Assembly: GCF_018446385.1 (NCBI RefSeq)
Contig: NC_056000.1
Coordinates: 55,832,722 to 55,896,721, forward strand
Direction: 5' to 3'
Origin: Zingiber officinale
Taxonomy: Eukaryota > Streptophyta > Magnoliopsida > Zingiberales > Zingiberaceae
Length of the DNA: 64,000 nucleotides
Notes under the pieces: model-generated
Seen by the model: only the letters and a program-made list of their open reading frames with translations
The model's database searches: none
What the model was told of the DNA's origin: nothing
Shown: piece after piece, positions 45,741 to 57,379 of the stretch
Layout of the letters: each line of letters starts with the position of its first letter
How positions within the stretch are numbered: the first letter of the stretch is position 1
Program-made: the position numbers and the translations under genes

Positions 45741-46559
45741 TTACCGATATCCATCTCTCCTATCTTGCTCCTCAGCTTCTTTGTTGGCAGTTTCAACAGA
45801 TTTGAACCACAGAAAGGCCTGAGGACAAAGGACAAACATAATTTATATGCTCAGTAAATTTCACCTTGAAGACCTCATTACCAGGAAAAATCCTACATAC
45901 ATAAGGAATATGGTAGATTCTTGATGCAATGGAAATATTTTCCAAAGAAAGAAAACAAGAAGAAAATTCAACTAATGAACCAGTACTATAACATACAGAG
46001 GTCGGTATCCCAGTGAAAACAAAGAAACCAAGCAACGGTGCATAAAAGATACTGTCTGATTTCAGGACTCCAAAAACTGGATTCTTGTTAGCATATTCAA
46101 ATATGGAGCCAATCTGCATGCCAATAAAAGAAATTCAGAAAAAATCTGAAACGTATATAAGATGAGAACAAGAAAATGATAGGGAAGTACCGCAGCTATA
46201 GCAATAAAAGCTGATGCAAGAAGATATGCATAGAAAGGAATCTGAAATGTTGATTGTGATGTGCTTCCACTGCCCTCATCACGCGCCCAAGGTGGAGGTT
46301 CATCTGAATCGGGTCTAGCCCAAGAGGGAATTTGTTCATCTGACTTGCTTGATTTTGCAGAACCTTCAGTAGTAGCACAGACGATGAACCTGCGAGACAA
46401 TACGTGTGCATGTGGAACACACTGATGCTGGTTTCTTTGGAGGGTAACAGATAGAAATGGTTTCTGCTGAATAATTAGCCCTATGCAGATGTTCTTGACA
46501 GTGGGTTGCATCAACTGAGGAAGTTGGCTAGAAGTGCACAGGGCCATGCCAGCAGCCAT
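45741..46559 (-). CDS. Plastid-targeted small membrane protein, three coding exons
   Basis: Exons 46559-46191, 46113-45997 and 45818-45741 (minus) join in phase 0 with GT-AG introns to give 187 residues. Residues 1-62 are rich in Ser, Thr, Gln and Arg with few acids, and end in RRFIVCA, like a chloroplast transit peptide. A Pro/Trp linker follows (IPSWARPDSDEPPPWARDEG), then two membrane segments (about 107-126 and 146-168) around GSIFEYANKNPVFGVLKSDS, and a charged tail NKEAEEQDRRDGYR. This pattern matches a conserved plant family that I recall as Arabidopsis At1g14345-like, labelled 'NAD(P)-linked oxidoreductase superfamily'. No nucleotide-binding fold is visible, so that label is doubtful and the function is unknown. 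The start is the ATG at 46559; no upstream ATG occurs in the inferred UTR exon. Confidence 0.85.
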
Positions 46560-46917
46560 GAACACTTCACCAGATCTGAATCGTGGAGGTCGTTAAGCTA
46601 CATAAAGAAAAAAGAGCAGCAGTTACATCTTTCATCCTTTGCTGTGTGACCCTATGCAAACAGTTTGTTAAGGACATTTTCAATGGCAACAAATCAGATT
46701 ACTGCAACTATGAGTGGCTAGGTAAGACTAGAGAGACCATGATGAAAATAGTGTATCAAGACTTCAAGTTCTTAATATTATTAAGATTAATTTATGTAGC
46801 ACAAATAGAACCAAACCTCACATGGAAAACAATGTCACACAAAGAAGACGAAGTGAAAAAAACCTATTAATCAAAGATAAATTTTACGTGAGACATTGAA
46901 ACAACACTAGGAAACAA

Positions 46918-47160
46918 CTAGACGACAACAACCAAACTTTTATCCTACTAAGTTGGGTCAACTATACGGATCCTCCCACGCCATTGGACTCAATCTTCTA
47001 CTATATCCTAATTCATATTTAAATGATTTTTATCATGTTTTATCATTACTAGCTAAGACTTTTTTTAGTCACCCTCTTCCTCGATTAATGTGCATATTGG
47101 TAATGATTTCACATCAACTAAATAGAAATTTATCGATCACCTAAGTACACATCCATCTTG
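46918..47160 (-). mobile_element. RTE-type LINE 3' end, minus strand
   Basis: On the minus strand it ends GTGGGAGGATCCGTATAG.TGACCCAACTTAGTAGGATAAAAGTTTGGTTGTTG. This is the typical plant RTE tail: 'GGATCC.TATA', 'GACCCAA.TTAGTGGGATAA', then TTG repeats. The same tail ends the LINE at 61140-61196. A 5'-truncated insertion of about 240 bp. Confidence 0.75.
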
Positions 47161-47189
47161 GAGTTTTCCCTCAATAGACGCAATCTTGA

Positions 47190-48060
47190 CTTTCTCTTTA
47201 ATATTATCATTTCTTAATCTGTTTATCCTTGTATGTTCTCACATTCAATAGAAGAGAAAAGGTCTTGCCTTCTCTCATTAATAAAAATACTCCATTCACA
47301 TTGCCTTCCCATTACCATATAAAGGACCCTAGACCCTCTCTCAAATCACTTAGTTCTCAAGTTTTGATTTGTTCTCTCATTCTCCTCTCTTAGACTTTCA
47401 AAGTGTTAAAAGTTTGGCAAGACTCAAAATTTAAAATGCGCCTATTTTAAGTCGAAGAATTTATCTTAAGAGATGATTATCAATAAACTCTAAATTTTTT
47501 AGGGAAACAATATCATTTTAAAGAGAAAGCATCCAACCCTCTCTTTGGTCTTCTAATATATCCAAAATGGTGTGTCAATTACCCAAAGCGGTACCTCAAT
47601 GATTGACGACAAAGTCATTGGTGATGGCCCTCTAAAAAAGGGTATGCCAAAGGGGGCCTCAGCTGACCCAAAAGGGAGTGTCAATACCCAAAAGGGTAAG
47701 TCTACTCGAATGAGTGCCTTGACAATCTAAAGTAATGTGTCTACCATAAGAGATACTTCACAACCAATGGGGTATATCTACCCAACTAGATGCCTAGACT
47801 GCTTGAAGGGGTAGATTTACTACCCAAAAGATTATGTCGACCCAAAGGAATGTGATGATAGTGTCAAAAACAATGAAGAGGTGATCAACATTGCTATACT
47901 GAAGATCCTGCCATACCAATGAGCCATCAACAAGATGATGTGTTCTCTATTTGGAAGAAGAAAAGCTACATCAACAACTCAAGCGATTTTGCACAACATT
48001 TATAACAACAACTAAGTTCAATATTAATAAATTTTATCAGACAGTTTCTTTGTCATTCTA
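47190..48060. other. Probable decayed transposon with irregular repeats
   Basis: Contains an LTR-like promoter phrase (CCATATAAAGGACCCTAGAC near 47320). From 47570 to 47860 there is a series of irregularly spaced units built from GTGTCAATACCCAAAAGGG, TCTACCCA and ATGCCTAGAC. No coding frame. It lies within the UTR intron. Confidence 0.45.
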
Positions 48061-48640
48061 TTGAATCAATTCGATACCTATGGGGCACAAGTACTTGGAA
48101 TGCCTTATGATTTAGTAATTAGGGATGAAGTGATAAGTCCATCACCAATACAGAGGCCAAAAGGCAACAATACTGCTGCCAGTTAGCACATACAATTCTA
48201 TTGCAAAGGAAGTTGTCCGCTTATTATTTACCTAACGTTACTAAAAGCACCATGCATTATGTGCAACAACTATCCATAGGGCACAACCAAAAGGGGTTAA
48301 TGTTCTTTAACTAGTCCATACTTCCCTCACAAATAAACCCCTAAATCCAGTTCCACCCAGCACACACTATCAACTCTTGCATCCATAAAATCTTGTTTTG
48401 AGCAACGAAGGAAGCAAATTCTCTTTTAATTGATAAAAAAAATAAAGAGAAATCAGAGTAGGAAATTACAGAACTCACCACCTGCGCTTCTTTCTTTTAG
48501 CAGATTCCAATGGCAAGTGAATCCACTGGAACGGGAGACTGGAGAAGGAATCGTGGGAGAAATGGGGAAAAAAAAAAAAGGAATTTTGGATTTATTTATC
48601 TCGGGCGTTTCCTGGTGCTCCTTTCGCTCGCCTTCTTAGC

Positions 48641-50113
48641 CAAATAGAGGTGGCTAAGAATTTTGTTGGAAATATCAAATATTGGATGGACTGAAATGAA
48701 TGGCGAAGATCGCCAGATAAATGCGTCCGATCCGAGCCATCTGTCGCCAGAGGGCAAGAGGGTAATATCAGATCGCCAGTAATATTGGATGCACATCTTT
48801 CTTGTTTAATATTTGAATCTGTTGGTAAAATTAATAGAAAAACACTTTTATGTTTGGTACATGTATTAAAAAAAAAATTATTAAAGACAATTTAAATTGA
48901 TCAAGCATGCTCAATTGACTCGTCTGGCCCAATTGACTAATTGGGTCTTCGACACATTCACCAGAACGCATCCATCCATGGGATATCGATCGTCTGTTGT
49001 AATCGTTTTTTAATTTATCTAAATGATTAATAAAAATTTTTTATAGAGTTAAATCGATCATCTACATTATGATGCAATGTTAATTTATCATCTAAATTTT
49101 CGTAGTTCAATCAATAATTATAATATATTTATAATAATTTTTCTTCAAATATAATATGCAATCATAAGATATTGAATTTTTAAATGTCCGTCATCGTGTT
49201 GCTTAATTTATCCAAACAACTAGTCCTAAATATTTTAGGACCGAATTTCATCACCCAAATTTACTATCAAGTGGTTCATCATTTTTAATTGGATCTTCAA
49301 CAAACTAATTTATCCAAATAAAATAAATTATCCTAACTATCAAATCGATATATTGATTGATAACCGCTGTAACAGAAGGCGTTGAATATTTCTTTTTTGC
49401 GATGTTAGTATTCAAAAGATAATACAATTTTATGGAAAAATAAAATAAAAACCAAAATAAAATTAAATAATCTCAATTAATCTCATTACCATTTATATTA
49501 TCCAAATTGCTTCCCAGGCACTGGGCTTTCTCTTGTCTTTAATAAATTCCTGCACAATTTAAACATCTGAATCTTATCTTTAATAAATTCCTACACAATT
49601 TCATGAGCATATTAAATTAATATATAAAATCTAACTTAAACTCTTTATTAAAACATTAAAACTCTCAATCATATCAATAACCTCTCTTATATCTTTGACA
49701 ACATAAAAAACATACTATCAGAGATTATAATATATATATTTTTTGTTTAAATTATGAATTAATAGGTCATTAATGTCAACATATATTTTAAAGTGATCAA
49801 ATATTTCAATTTTAACTAGATTTATTATTATTTTTTATGGATTACATAATACAATAATGATGCTTCACTGAATACACATAAATCCGCTTTTGCCTAAGCC
49901 AATAAAAACGAAAATCTAAATTTTTGTACTTCACATAATGATGCCTTTAGTCATACAACAGCACAACAGAAAAGGTAATACTAATTTCGAAAAAATAAAC
50001 ATAATCTCAACCAAAACAATGTTTCCTTTCAGTTCAATCTTTTCTCAGACCAGCAACTTGTTTCATAAGAGACATCATCTAGTTAATCTAGGGGGCTTCC
50101 TTAGACTGATCCC
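48641..50113. other. Intergenic region between UTP11 and the plastid-protein gene
   Basis: 1.47 kb holding the putative promoter of the plastid-protein gene. An 8-bp inverted repeat CTTAGCCA / TGGCTAAG lies at about 48635-48660. Otherwise AT-rich with no genes. Confidence 0.6.
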
Positions 50114-53100
50114 TTAACGTTTTCTTTCTGCACGCCACTTGTAAACGGGTCGATTTGTTGGCTGCACAATTTCATCTTCACGAAGTTTGCGTTTTCTCCC
50201 GGGTTTCTGTTGCAAGGACAAAGGATCACAGTTATTCCAAATACCTTACGCCGAATAAGATCAACACGGAAGATAATCATCGTCAAACTTAGAACTTAAG
50301 AAGCTTAAGTGAAGCTAAACAAGTATAATCCTTCTAGAGTGAATGGGGTGCTATTGAAAGTCACAGGACCAATGAATTAGATGGCTCACGCAACCCCAAC
50401 GTTATAAGCATAATGTTTGAGCCTCCATAGAGTATGTATATTGAAGACGCTACTAAAGCCTATTAGTCCTTCAGCAATCAATTATAATAAAAAGTTCTTT
50501 TCAAAGAGGATAGTAATAGATAACTAACCTGCAATTCTTTTTGCAAAGCCATGTCTGAGTATATCTTTTCAAGTTCTTGAACCCTTGTTTTCCTTGCTTC
50601 CAACTCTTTGTAAGATGCAGCTGTTTTCCTAGAAAGAGCCGCAGGAACTTCAAAAAATATATATTATACAAAGCAAAGAATTTTATACTTGGAAACATGT
50701 CAAGAGCGTACAAATTGACAAATTTACTTTATATTTCTCTTGGACAAATACAATGCCGGTAGGATGAAGATTACAAGGTGGTAAACTATAATGTCTTTCA
50801 AAATAAATTGCATTTATCTCATTATTTTGATGTAAAGCATCTTACCTTTATAGCAAACAAAAATAATGATGTAACAGGCAATGCTAAACTGAGAAAGGCA
50901 CTTATTGTATGGGGCTAGATGCGGTGTCAATAGGAATTGATGATAAATTAATGGAAGTTGCAAACAACTAAAGAGACCAGCAAAGTTTTGTCACACATAT
51001 CAATTACTAATGAAGTTTTTGGTTGGTAATTAATAAGATCAATTACTAAATCTATCCTTATTTTTTGGCTTTTTCAGTGCAAAGTTTGGCTTGTCCAAAC
51101 TAACATATCAAAAATAGTTGACAAAAAATTTCTACCAAACCTCTACTAATTCTGGGCTAGGTTCAAGAAATTAAACTAGAATGTTGATTAAGCACGATAA
51201 CAAGCTAATTTTGAATGTGGTGTCGTCAACTGAGCAGAATTATGATAGTAGCAAGAAATTAAGAGATATGGCAGTTTGATAGGTTCCTCATCATATTGAA
51301 ATTCAGCTTGTTTCATTCCAGAAACTTCCTGTTACCAAAGCTAAGTCTGAACTTAGATTAAGCAAGTGAACCAAGCTAAGATAATAAACATATAATAAGA
51401 AACTAATTTATAACTTAGACTATGATATAGGTGCTGAACTTCAAATCTAGACTACAACTAAATATTTGCATTGCACTTGAGGGTGTGGTTTAACTTGTCG
51501 ACTATACAAAGCCAACCAACTAGATCACTCTTAAAGGTAGGGTAGTTGTTTATTTGTATTTGGCAATATTCAAACTAACCCATCAAAATAATTTCCAGAA
51601 GGTAATAATGCCCAATCCAAGAACCAAAGACAAGATAAAACTTACTTAACAATGCCCTTGGGAATTTTTAGAGAAGCAACTGAATTGCTCATTTGCGGTG
51701 CTCTAGATTGTATTTCTTCGGCTTCTTCCCTGTCATATAATGACCAAAAGCAGAACATTAGCCAAAGGAAACACCAGAACACCACTAGAAGTAGTACATG
51801 GCAAGATGTTAGTTACTATCAGAATAAATAAAATTAGTATCTATGACATTATAACAGACAAATATGCACTTTACATCAAGTAAAGACAAATTAACAAAGA
51901 ATTAAAATTGCTCCTTCACATTCCTCACATGCATTAATATTAAGTGATTAAAAAATATGCTTTTGGTCTAATCATATACAAACTTTATAACTTACACGCT
52001 CTCTATTTGTTAAAATACAAATATTTTTTCAAAACAATTTTTTTAAGAAATAAATTTACAATTTATAAATATTTTTTAAAAATTAAGCAAATTTATTAGT
52101 TTAAGGCATCATTAAACTTAAACAAATTAAAATTACTGACTAACAATTGCATGGTCAGGTCATACATGATATTTTTAAAGAAATATCTAAAACTGGAAAG
52201 AAATTTTTAATGTTTTATCTAAAATAATTATATAAATATTTTTAAAGAAAAATTATATACTGTAGTCTGTAGATTTTAATAATCCTCTGTTAAGTAAATT
52301 ATGAAATTTGATTAGGGATTATAGCAAAATATTTCATAAATAAATAAGATTAACTTAGAACTAAGAATACAAATTATTATTAAATAATATTAATTAATGA
52401 AATTTTAAATTAAATTTTTGGACAATATTATTTTCTTAATAAAATTTGTAAAATTATTTTTTTTAATAAATCAATATTAGTAAACTCAAAGAGGCAATAG
52501 TTTGAAGATAGTTGCAAATCAAATATATATATATATATAAAAGAAAAATGAAGATATTAATAGACTGATAAATTGAGGTACTAATAGTTTCAAGATATTA
52601 AAAAATTGAAATTTTAAATAAAAGTTCTAAATTTAGAATTTTAATATTTTTATAAATTACTATTTGATAGAAGCAAAGATATGAAAAATTACAACATAAT
52701 TACAAATATATAAAAAAACGAAATTTTATATTTGAAGATAATTAATTATAAATTTAAAATTTAAAATTAGCTTAAAATAATTCTTTCAAAAATACCCATG
52801 AATTGCACTGGCTAATGGCTTATATACCAATGTGACTTCTTAAATTAGATTAAATCTACTCTATGCAATGTAAGTAAACCATTGTGAGTTTGTGACACAA
52901 CAAATACATCAATATATCAAATGATCAAAATCGCACCTATCCGCAGCATAGTAAACATGCTTGTTCCCTGGCTGATGATCTAGTGTGTGAAGAGCAGAAC
53001 TTAGCCTTTCAATTTTCTACAATAGATTAAACAAGTGTTTCATCAATCTGTTACTGAATATTACACCATACTTTGTTCTAGAATACCTTCTTTTCACTTT

Positions 53101-53661
53101 GAATTTTCTGAAGGACATAACCAATATCTTGAGTTTTCATAAGCATGAGCTGTTCAGGTGTGTACTTGTTTGCTTCGCTCCTGGAAGACAAATTGTCAGC
53201 CATATTTTACTAAAAACCTTAAATTATCCAAGTTAAAGTTTTGCATCGTTACTTTGGAATATGAATCCCACCACGCATTCGTGTGTTAACCATCTTGAAA
53301 TAGAATTCATCTGGATTTTTAAAAGATGCTTTCTCCCTTAATTTCTGCAACATTCAACACATAAGACCCCAAATCCACAGACTATCACTTAAACAAAAGC
53401 AATTGTTTCTCACCCTCAGAGTCTCTTCCTTCTGGTGGAATGCCTGTGCTCGGACAACATAATCTTTATGCTTCTCGAGAAGCCCAAACTTCTTCCTATC
53501 TTGACTGCCAATCAATTTATTTAAAATCAACAGGAAACATTATTAGGATCCTGAGCAGATGAAAACCAAAAGATGATGAGCGAGAGAAAAATAAAGTTCA
53601 CTCACGGTTGTGATCGCTCTTTGTGAGCCTTCCGAGGGATAGCATTTCTAAAAGAAGACAT
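50114..53661 (-). CDS. UTP11: UTP11, U3 snoRNA-associated protein (SSU processome)
   Basis: Eight coding exons on the minus strand: 53661-53606, 53504-53414, 53344-53253, 53180-53087, 53016-52937, 51729-51646, 50628-50529 and 50206-50114. All introns are GT-AG and all junctions stay in frame, giving 229 residues. The protein starts MSSFRNAIPRKAHKERSQP and continues with QDRKKFGLLEKHKDYVVRAQ, KLREKASFKNPDEFYFKM, YVLQKIQSEKKKIERLSS, KHVYYAADREEAEEIQSR, and KPGRKRKLREDEI with NRPVYKWRAERKR at the end. These are signature segments of the Utp11 family throughout its length; the human protein is slightly longer. Utp11 is a nucleolar component of the U3 snoRNP / small-subunit processome, needed for 18S rRNA maturation. 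It is strongly basic with a long coiled-coil middle, as expected. No lesion is seen. A noncoding first exon is likely at 55976-56240. Confidence 0.96.
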
Positions 53662-54151
53662 AATTTATTGATTTCTGGTGTGCAATGGATCACAATAAAC
53701 AAAAAGAAAATGACTTCCAATAATCCGCAACCAGTCCTGAAATATTTAAGAAGAGCAGAAGAAGAAAGAATGAACAACTTAACAGAAGTACTAAATCCAC
53801 AACAAATAATCTGCAAGCACTAGTTAAGAATGAAGATAATTACTCCAAGCTAATAAGGTGCTGGGTTGATGGCGTCCAAATCTAAAATACATGATAGTCG
53901 CAATTAGGAGTATTTTTCAATCATATTATTCCATCTAATATATATTTACGTTGCTAGTTCAAATCATAAGAAAGAAGAATATAAAAGAGAGAATTTTTGG
54001 AACCACTAAGTTCCAACTCTGATTTATCAAAGAAAGAAATTTACATGCTCAGAAATTTCCATTATCAAAAAGATAACGGGGAAACCTCAAAGGCCCCAAG
54101 CTCGGCTGTGAGTTTCTGTAACAAAGCAGCAACTAGGGACAAAACCAATCC

Positions 54152-54356
54152 GGTGGCACAAGGCGACTACGCTCGCCCCCAACGCTCCCCCCAATCCGTC
54201 CCACGGCCAACAGAAAGGAGGTAAATCACGGGTGGTTACTAGCCTTTGGAATAGTGACTAGCGCATGAGGGAGGGATTTACCTCGACTATGGTTAGATTC
54301 GAACCTCAAATCTCATGGTATTAGCACCTCATGCGCCAGCCACTAGACCGTGGACT
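54152..54356 (-). mobile_element. Full-length tRNA-derived SINE
   Basis: 205 bp flanked by 16-bp direct repeats gggac(a/g)aaaccaatcc at 54136-54151 and 54357-54372. On the minus strand the head carries TAGTGGCTGGCGCATGAGG (box A region) and GGTTCGAATC (box B), then a body shared with the truncated copy at 43422-43543. Both copies end at a GCCACC/GGTGGC edge. It lies in the UTP11 UTR intron. Confidence 0.9.
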
Positions 54357-54559
54357 GGGACGAAACCAATCCAACTACAAAGTCGGGAAGAGAATCAAAT
54401 GGCGGTGGAAGATGGTCGTTCGGCAAGGAAGACGAGGCAGATGACTTTCTGGGGATCGGGTTGGGACTGCAAGTTGGGTGGCAAGGAGAGATCGGGCTGA
54501 TTTACATGCAGCGTTTTCAAAAGCTAGGGCAACATATTATATGGGGCTAATATTTAAAT

Positions 54560-55250
54560 TTACAGTTTATTTAAATAAAACATTAAAATGTGTATTTGAA
54601 TTTAAAATTGTATGAAAAAACTAAATCAAATTTTAATTTTTATTAAATAATTGGTTGTAAGGTGTGCTAAATTAATAATAAAGGTAATGATGATTAAGTA
54701 ATTTAACTAAAAATCAATCCTTATTTAAAAATATAAGATATTATATAAATTTTATTACAAAATTAAAATTATTTATTATTAAATAATAAAAAATTATGGT
54801 TATTATTAATAATAAATTTTAGAATATTATTCTGAAACTATTAATAATTAATATCAAGAATACATTTTAGGATTATTTATCCGAATAAACATAAACATAA
54901 TCATACAAAATATAAGATAATATATTAAAAATGTATTGCAAAATGCCGATCAAACATAATCATTTATAGAAAAGAGAAAGATCATACTGTGCTTATCAAT
55001 CCATTAAATTGTTTACTTAGAACATAGGAAAGACAATTAAATTGTTTTCCATCCAAAATACCTTATTTTTATTTTATTTTTTTCATTTGATCAAGAATCT
55101 AGCAATCTTTATTGAATTAAAAAATAGCAAAATTATTTAAATATTTTTCAATATCCAATGTCTTTATTTTATTTTTAAAAATATTTTTTCTATATTTATT
55201 CATCAAAATTTTTCTTAATTTATCACTGAATTGGAGAGTCTTCAAAATAA
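54560..55250. other. AT-rich part of the UTP11 UTR intron
   Basis: About 690 bp of A/T-rich sequence with short T and A runs; no gene or clear repeat. Confidence 0.55.
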
Positions 55251-55568
55251 GGGCATCTCCAATGCAAAGTTTGTGAGAGCATTGTAGAATCAAAAAAGTT
55301 GAATAAAAAGGTTTGAACCATTGTAGAGGTGAGGTTTGAGGTTTGTAGTTTAAGAGCAGTAGTGAAAACTCAAACCTGCTCTTTTGTCTTGAAATTGATG
55401 TAACATGCATAAATCCATGCAACTACATGTTATAAATTGGACCATAAAAAAGCTCATTTAGAGTTCTAACCATTTGAGATGTTTCAATAAAATTTTATAA
55501 TGTTGATGTGGCATATTGGAAGCATATTAAAAAAAGCTCATTTAGATCTCTAACTATCGGAGATGCCC
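55251..55568. mobile_element. MITE with GGGCATCTCC termini and TAA target duplication
   Basis: 318 bp. The left end is GGGCATCTCCAATG; the right end is CGGAGATGCCC, its inverted counterpart. TAA precedes (55248-55250) and follows (55569-55571), which suits PIF/Harbinger-type insertion. The terminal segment GCTCATTTAGA..TCTAAC is present twice near the right end, ~86 bp apart. Confidence 0.75.
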
Positions 55569-56240
55569 TAAATAATCTGTTCAAAATCATTTGTGGCTTT
55601 CATTTGGATATTATTTAAATATTTTTCCCATCACGAGGATCATTTCAATAGGGAATGTTTGTTATTTATTACTTGATGCTTCGCTGCAAGTTGCTAAACA
55701 ACTTTCGCAGGAAGAATTGGAACCTACTTAAACATCCAATAGTTAGTTGACACTGAAGTCACATTCATTTTGTTATCCATAGTGATAGTTCCGATGATAG
55801 AATAGAATCTGTGTTAATTCCTTTGTTCGCAACAGGCAATGTTGCTATCCAGGAAACAGATTCAACAAGGCAGAAAATTTTAACTATACAAAGTCTAACG
55901 CAATCTACCTAAAAATTGACGACTTTCAAAATCAGGAACGCCAGACTACCGTGGAGCAAAAAAAATAGCACTCACCCGACCGTGGAGCTCTGCCGACCTA
56001 GGAACGTCGGACCACGTTGTTGTCGGTTTGCCGGAAGATGCTGAGAACTACGCACGATGGCTGGACGTTAATACTCGTCGGTTGGGTGGGTGCGACTGCT
56101 CGAGAAGAGGTCGCCGGCAAAAGAACAGTGCGGCGGCAGAGATAAAGAGAATGGCTGGGGGGCGGCGGCGGAAGAGAGAAAGAGGGAAAATAAAACCTAC
56201 CTTACGGTGGAGGGTGGATTGGAGATTTATGTAATTTTAT

Positions 56241-57379
56241 TTTTTATTATGGAAAAGTTTCTCTAATTTTACTTTCCACGCCTCCAAGTAAACAGAGGCT
56301 AAGTCCGCTCCTTTGAAAAAAAAAAATATCAAAAAAATAAAAATAATTAGAATTAATATTTATGCGCCCGTAAAAGAGGACTTGATAAGCAGAAGTGGAA
56401 ACTCGTCCCAAGCCGTATGGACCCTGTGCGGAAGTCCCGATCTCCTTTCCTTGGACTAGTTCCACTGACCGGCATCATCATCTTTTGAAGACTTTAGCCA
56501 CAAGTCCAGGGACCTCGGCAACTTCGAGACTGCCATAAAGTTCACAGGAGCAGTCGAGATCAGTCAGTCACACAAAACTTCAGGATCGGTCGCCTCTGCC
56601 TTCTGTTTCGTTCTCCTTTCTGGGAAGCGGATCGGGGTGAACCTGGCTTTTGTTTCACCGATTCTCTGTCAAGCTCCCATAGCCAATCTTCCTCCAGTAG
56701 AAGGTTAATAGACTCTCTCCTGGCAGTTTTCCTATCTAATTTGGTCGGAGCTCGAAGAGATTTCATCGTATCTTTGTAAACCAACGCATATGTGGCGTTT
56801 TCCTCATCACGCAGTTTTCCTGTACCTGATTTTGATTTTTCTTTTTTGTGCTTTAAATCTTTGTTTATTTGTAAAAGTCGGGTTTTTGTGGGATTGAAGA
56901 GATTCCTTTTGTTGCGTGCACGTTTCTTTGGTATTCTAGTTCATCGAGAATCGGTTTCTCATTTTCCCCCCTAGATTTTGTTCGTTTATGCTATCGTGTT
57001 AAGTTCAGTTTCCTGGTGAAATCTCTGAAAATTTTGATCCGCGCAAGAAAATGACTAATTTTTTTCATCAGTTTTATGGTCTTCCATAGATTTGGCGAGC
57101 TCATAAGTTAAAACTGGGGGAAATTTTCTTTTGCAGTTTTTCTTAAAGACTTGTTATTAACTTGGGACTCTATTACAATTTTTCAAAATCCTGGTTTCCA
57201 GTGATTTTAGTCAGTAATGCAGATGTTGATAGCCGTTTAATAAGCTTTCATCTTTTGCATCAGAGGGCATTCACAAAATGCTGCTTTCAGATCATGTAAC
57301 AGTGTTGTTCGGCCACTTGCTTACAGTTTTGTTTTAATTTTCCAATATTGTAGTTAGGTCAAGGTTACTAATTTATCCA
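56241..57379 (+). promoter_or_regulatory. Shared upstream region and 5' UTR of the RING-CH gene
   Basis: About 330 bp between the UTP11 leader exon and the CT-rich leader of the RING-CH gene (from roughly 56530-56570) forms a head-to-head intergenic promoter region. An acceptor-like TCCAATATTGTAG ends at 57353, 26 bases before the ATG, so a 5' UTR intron is likely. Its donor was not settled. Confidence 0.5.

Larger units (their letters stand above)
46560..48640 (-). other. 5' UTR exons and 1.9-kb UTR intron of the plastid-protein gene
   Basis: Inferred from the sequence. An acceptor (TTTCTTTATGTAG) ends at 46598 on the minus strand, 38 bases before the ATG. A donor G|GTGAGT lies at 48478/48479 below a GC-richer stretch to about 48640. 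The spliced leader would contain no ATG. The intron holds an RTE LINE tail (46918-47160) and irregular repeats (47570-47860). Confidence 0.6.
53662..56240 (-). other. UTP11 5' UTR: leader exon and 2.3-kb UTR intron
   Basis: An acceptor CACACCAG ends at 53675, 13 bases before the ATG. A donor GTCGG|GTGAGTG lies at 55976, below a CG-rich segment reaching about 56240 that holds no ATG on the minus strand. This makes a noncoding first exon of about 265 bp with GGCGGCGG-type sequence. The intron carries a SINE and a MITE. Inferred from splice signals and composition. Confidence 0.68.

Noticed and set aside
53623..53823. Plus-strand 66-residue ORF over UTP11 exon 1
   Set aside because: Antisense to a confidently assigned coding exon and its UTR.
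56028..56234. Arg-rich 68-residue ORF on the plus strand
   Set aside because: It is antisense to the GC-rich inferred UTP11 leader exon and has no domain.
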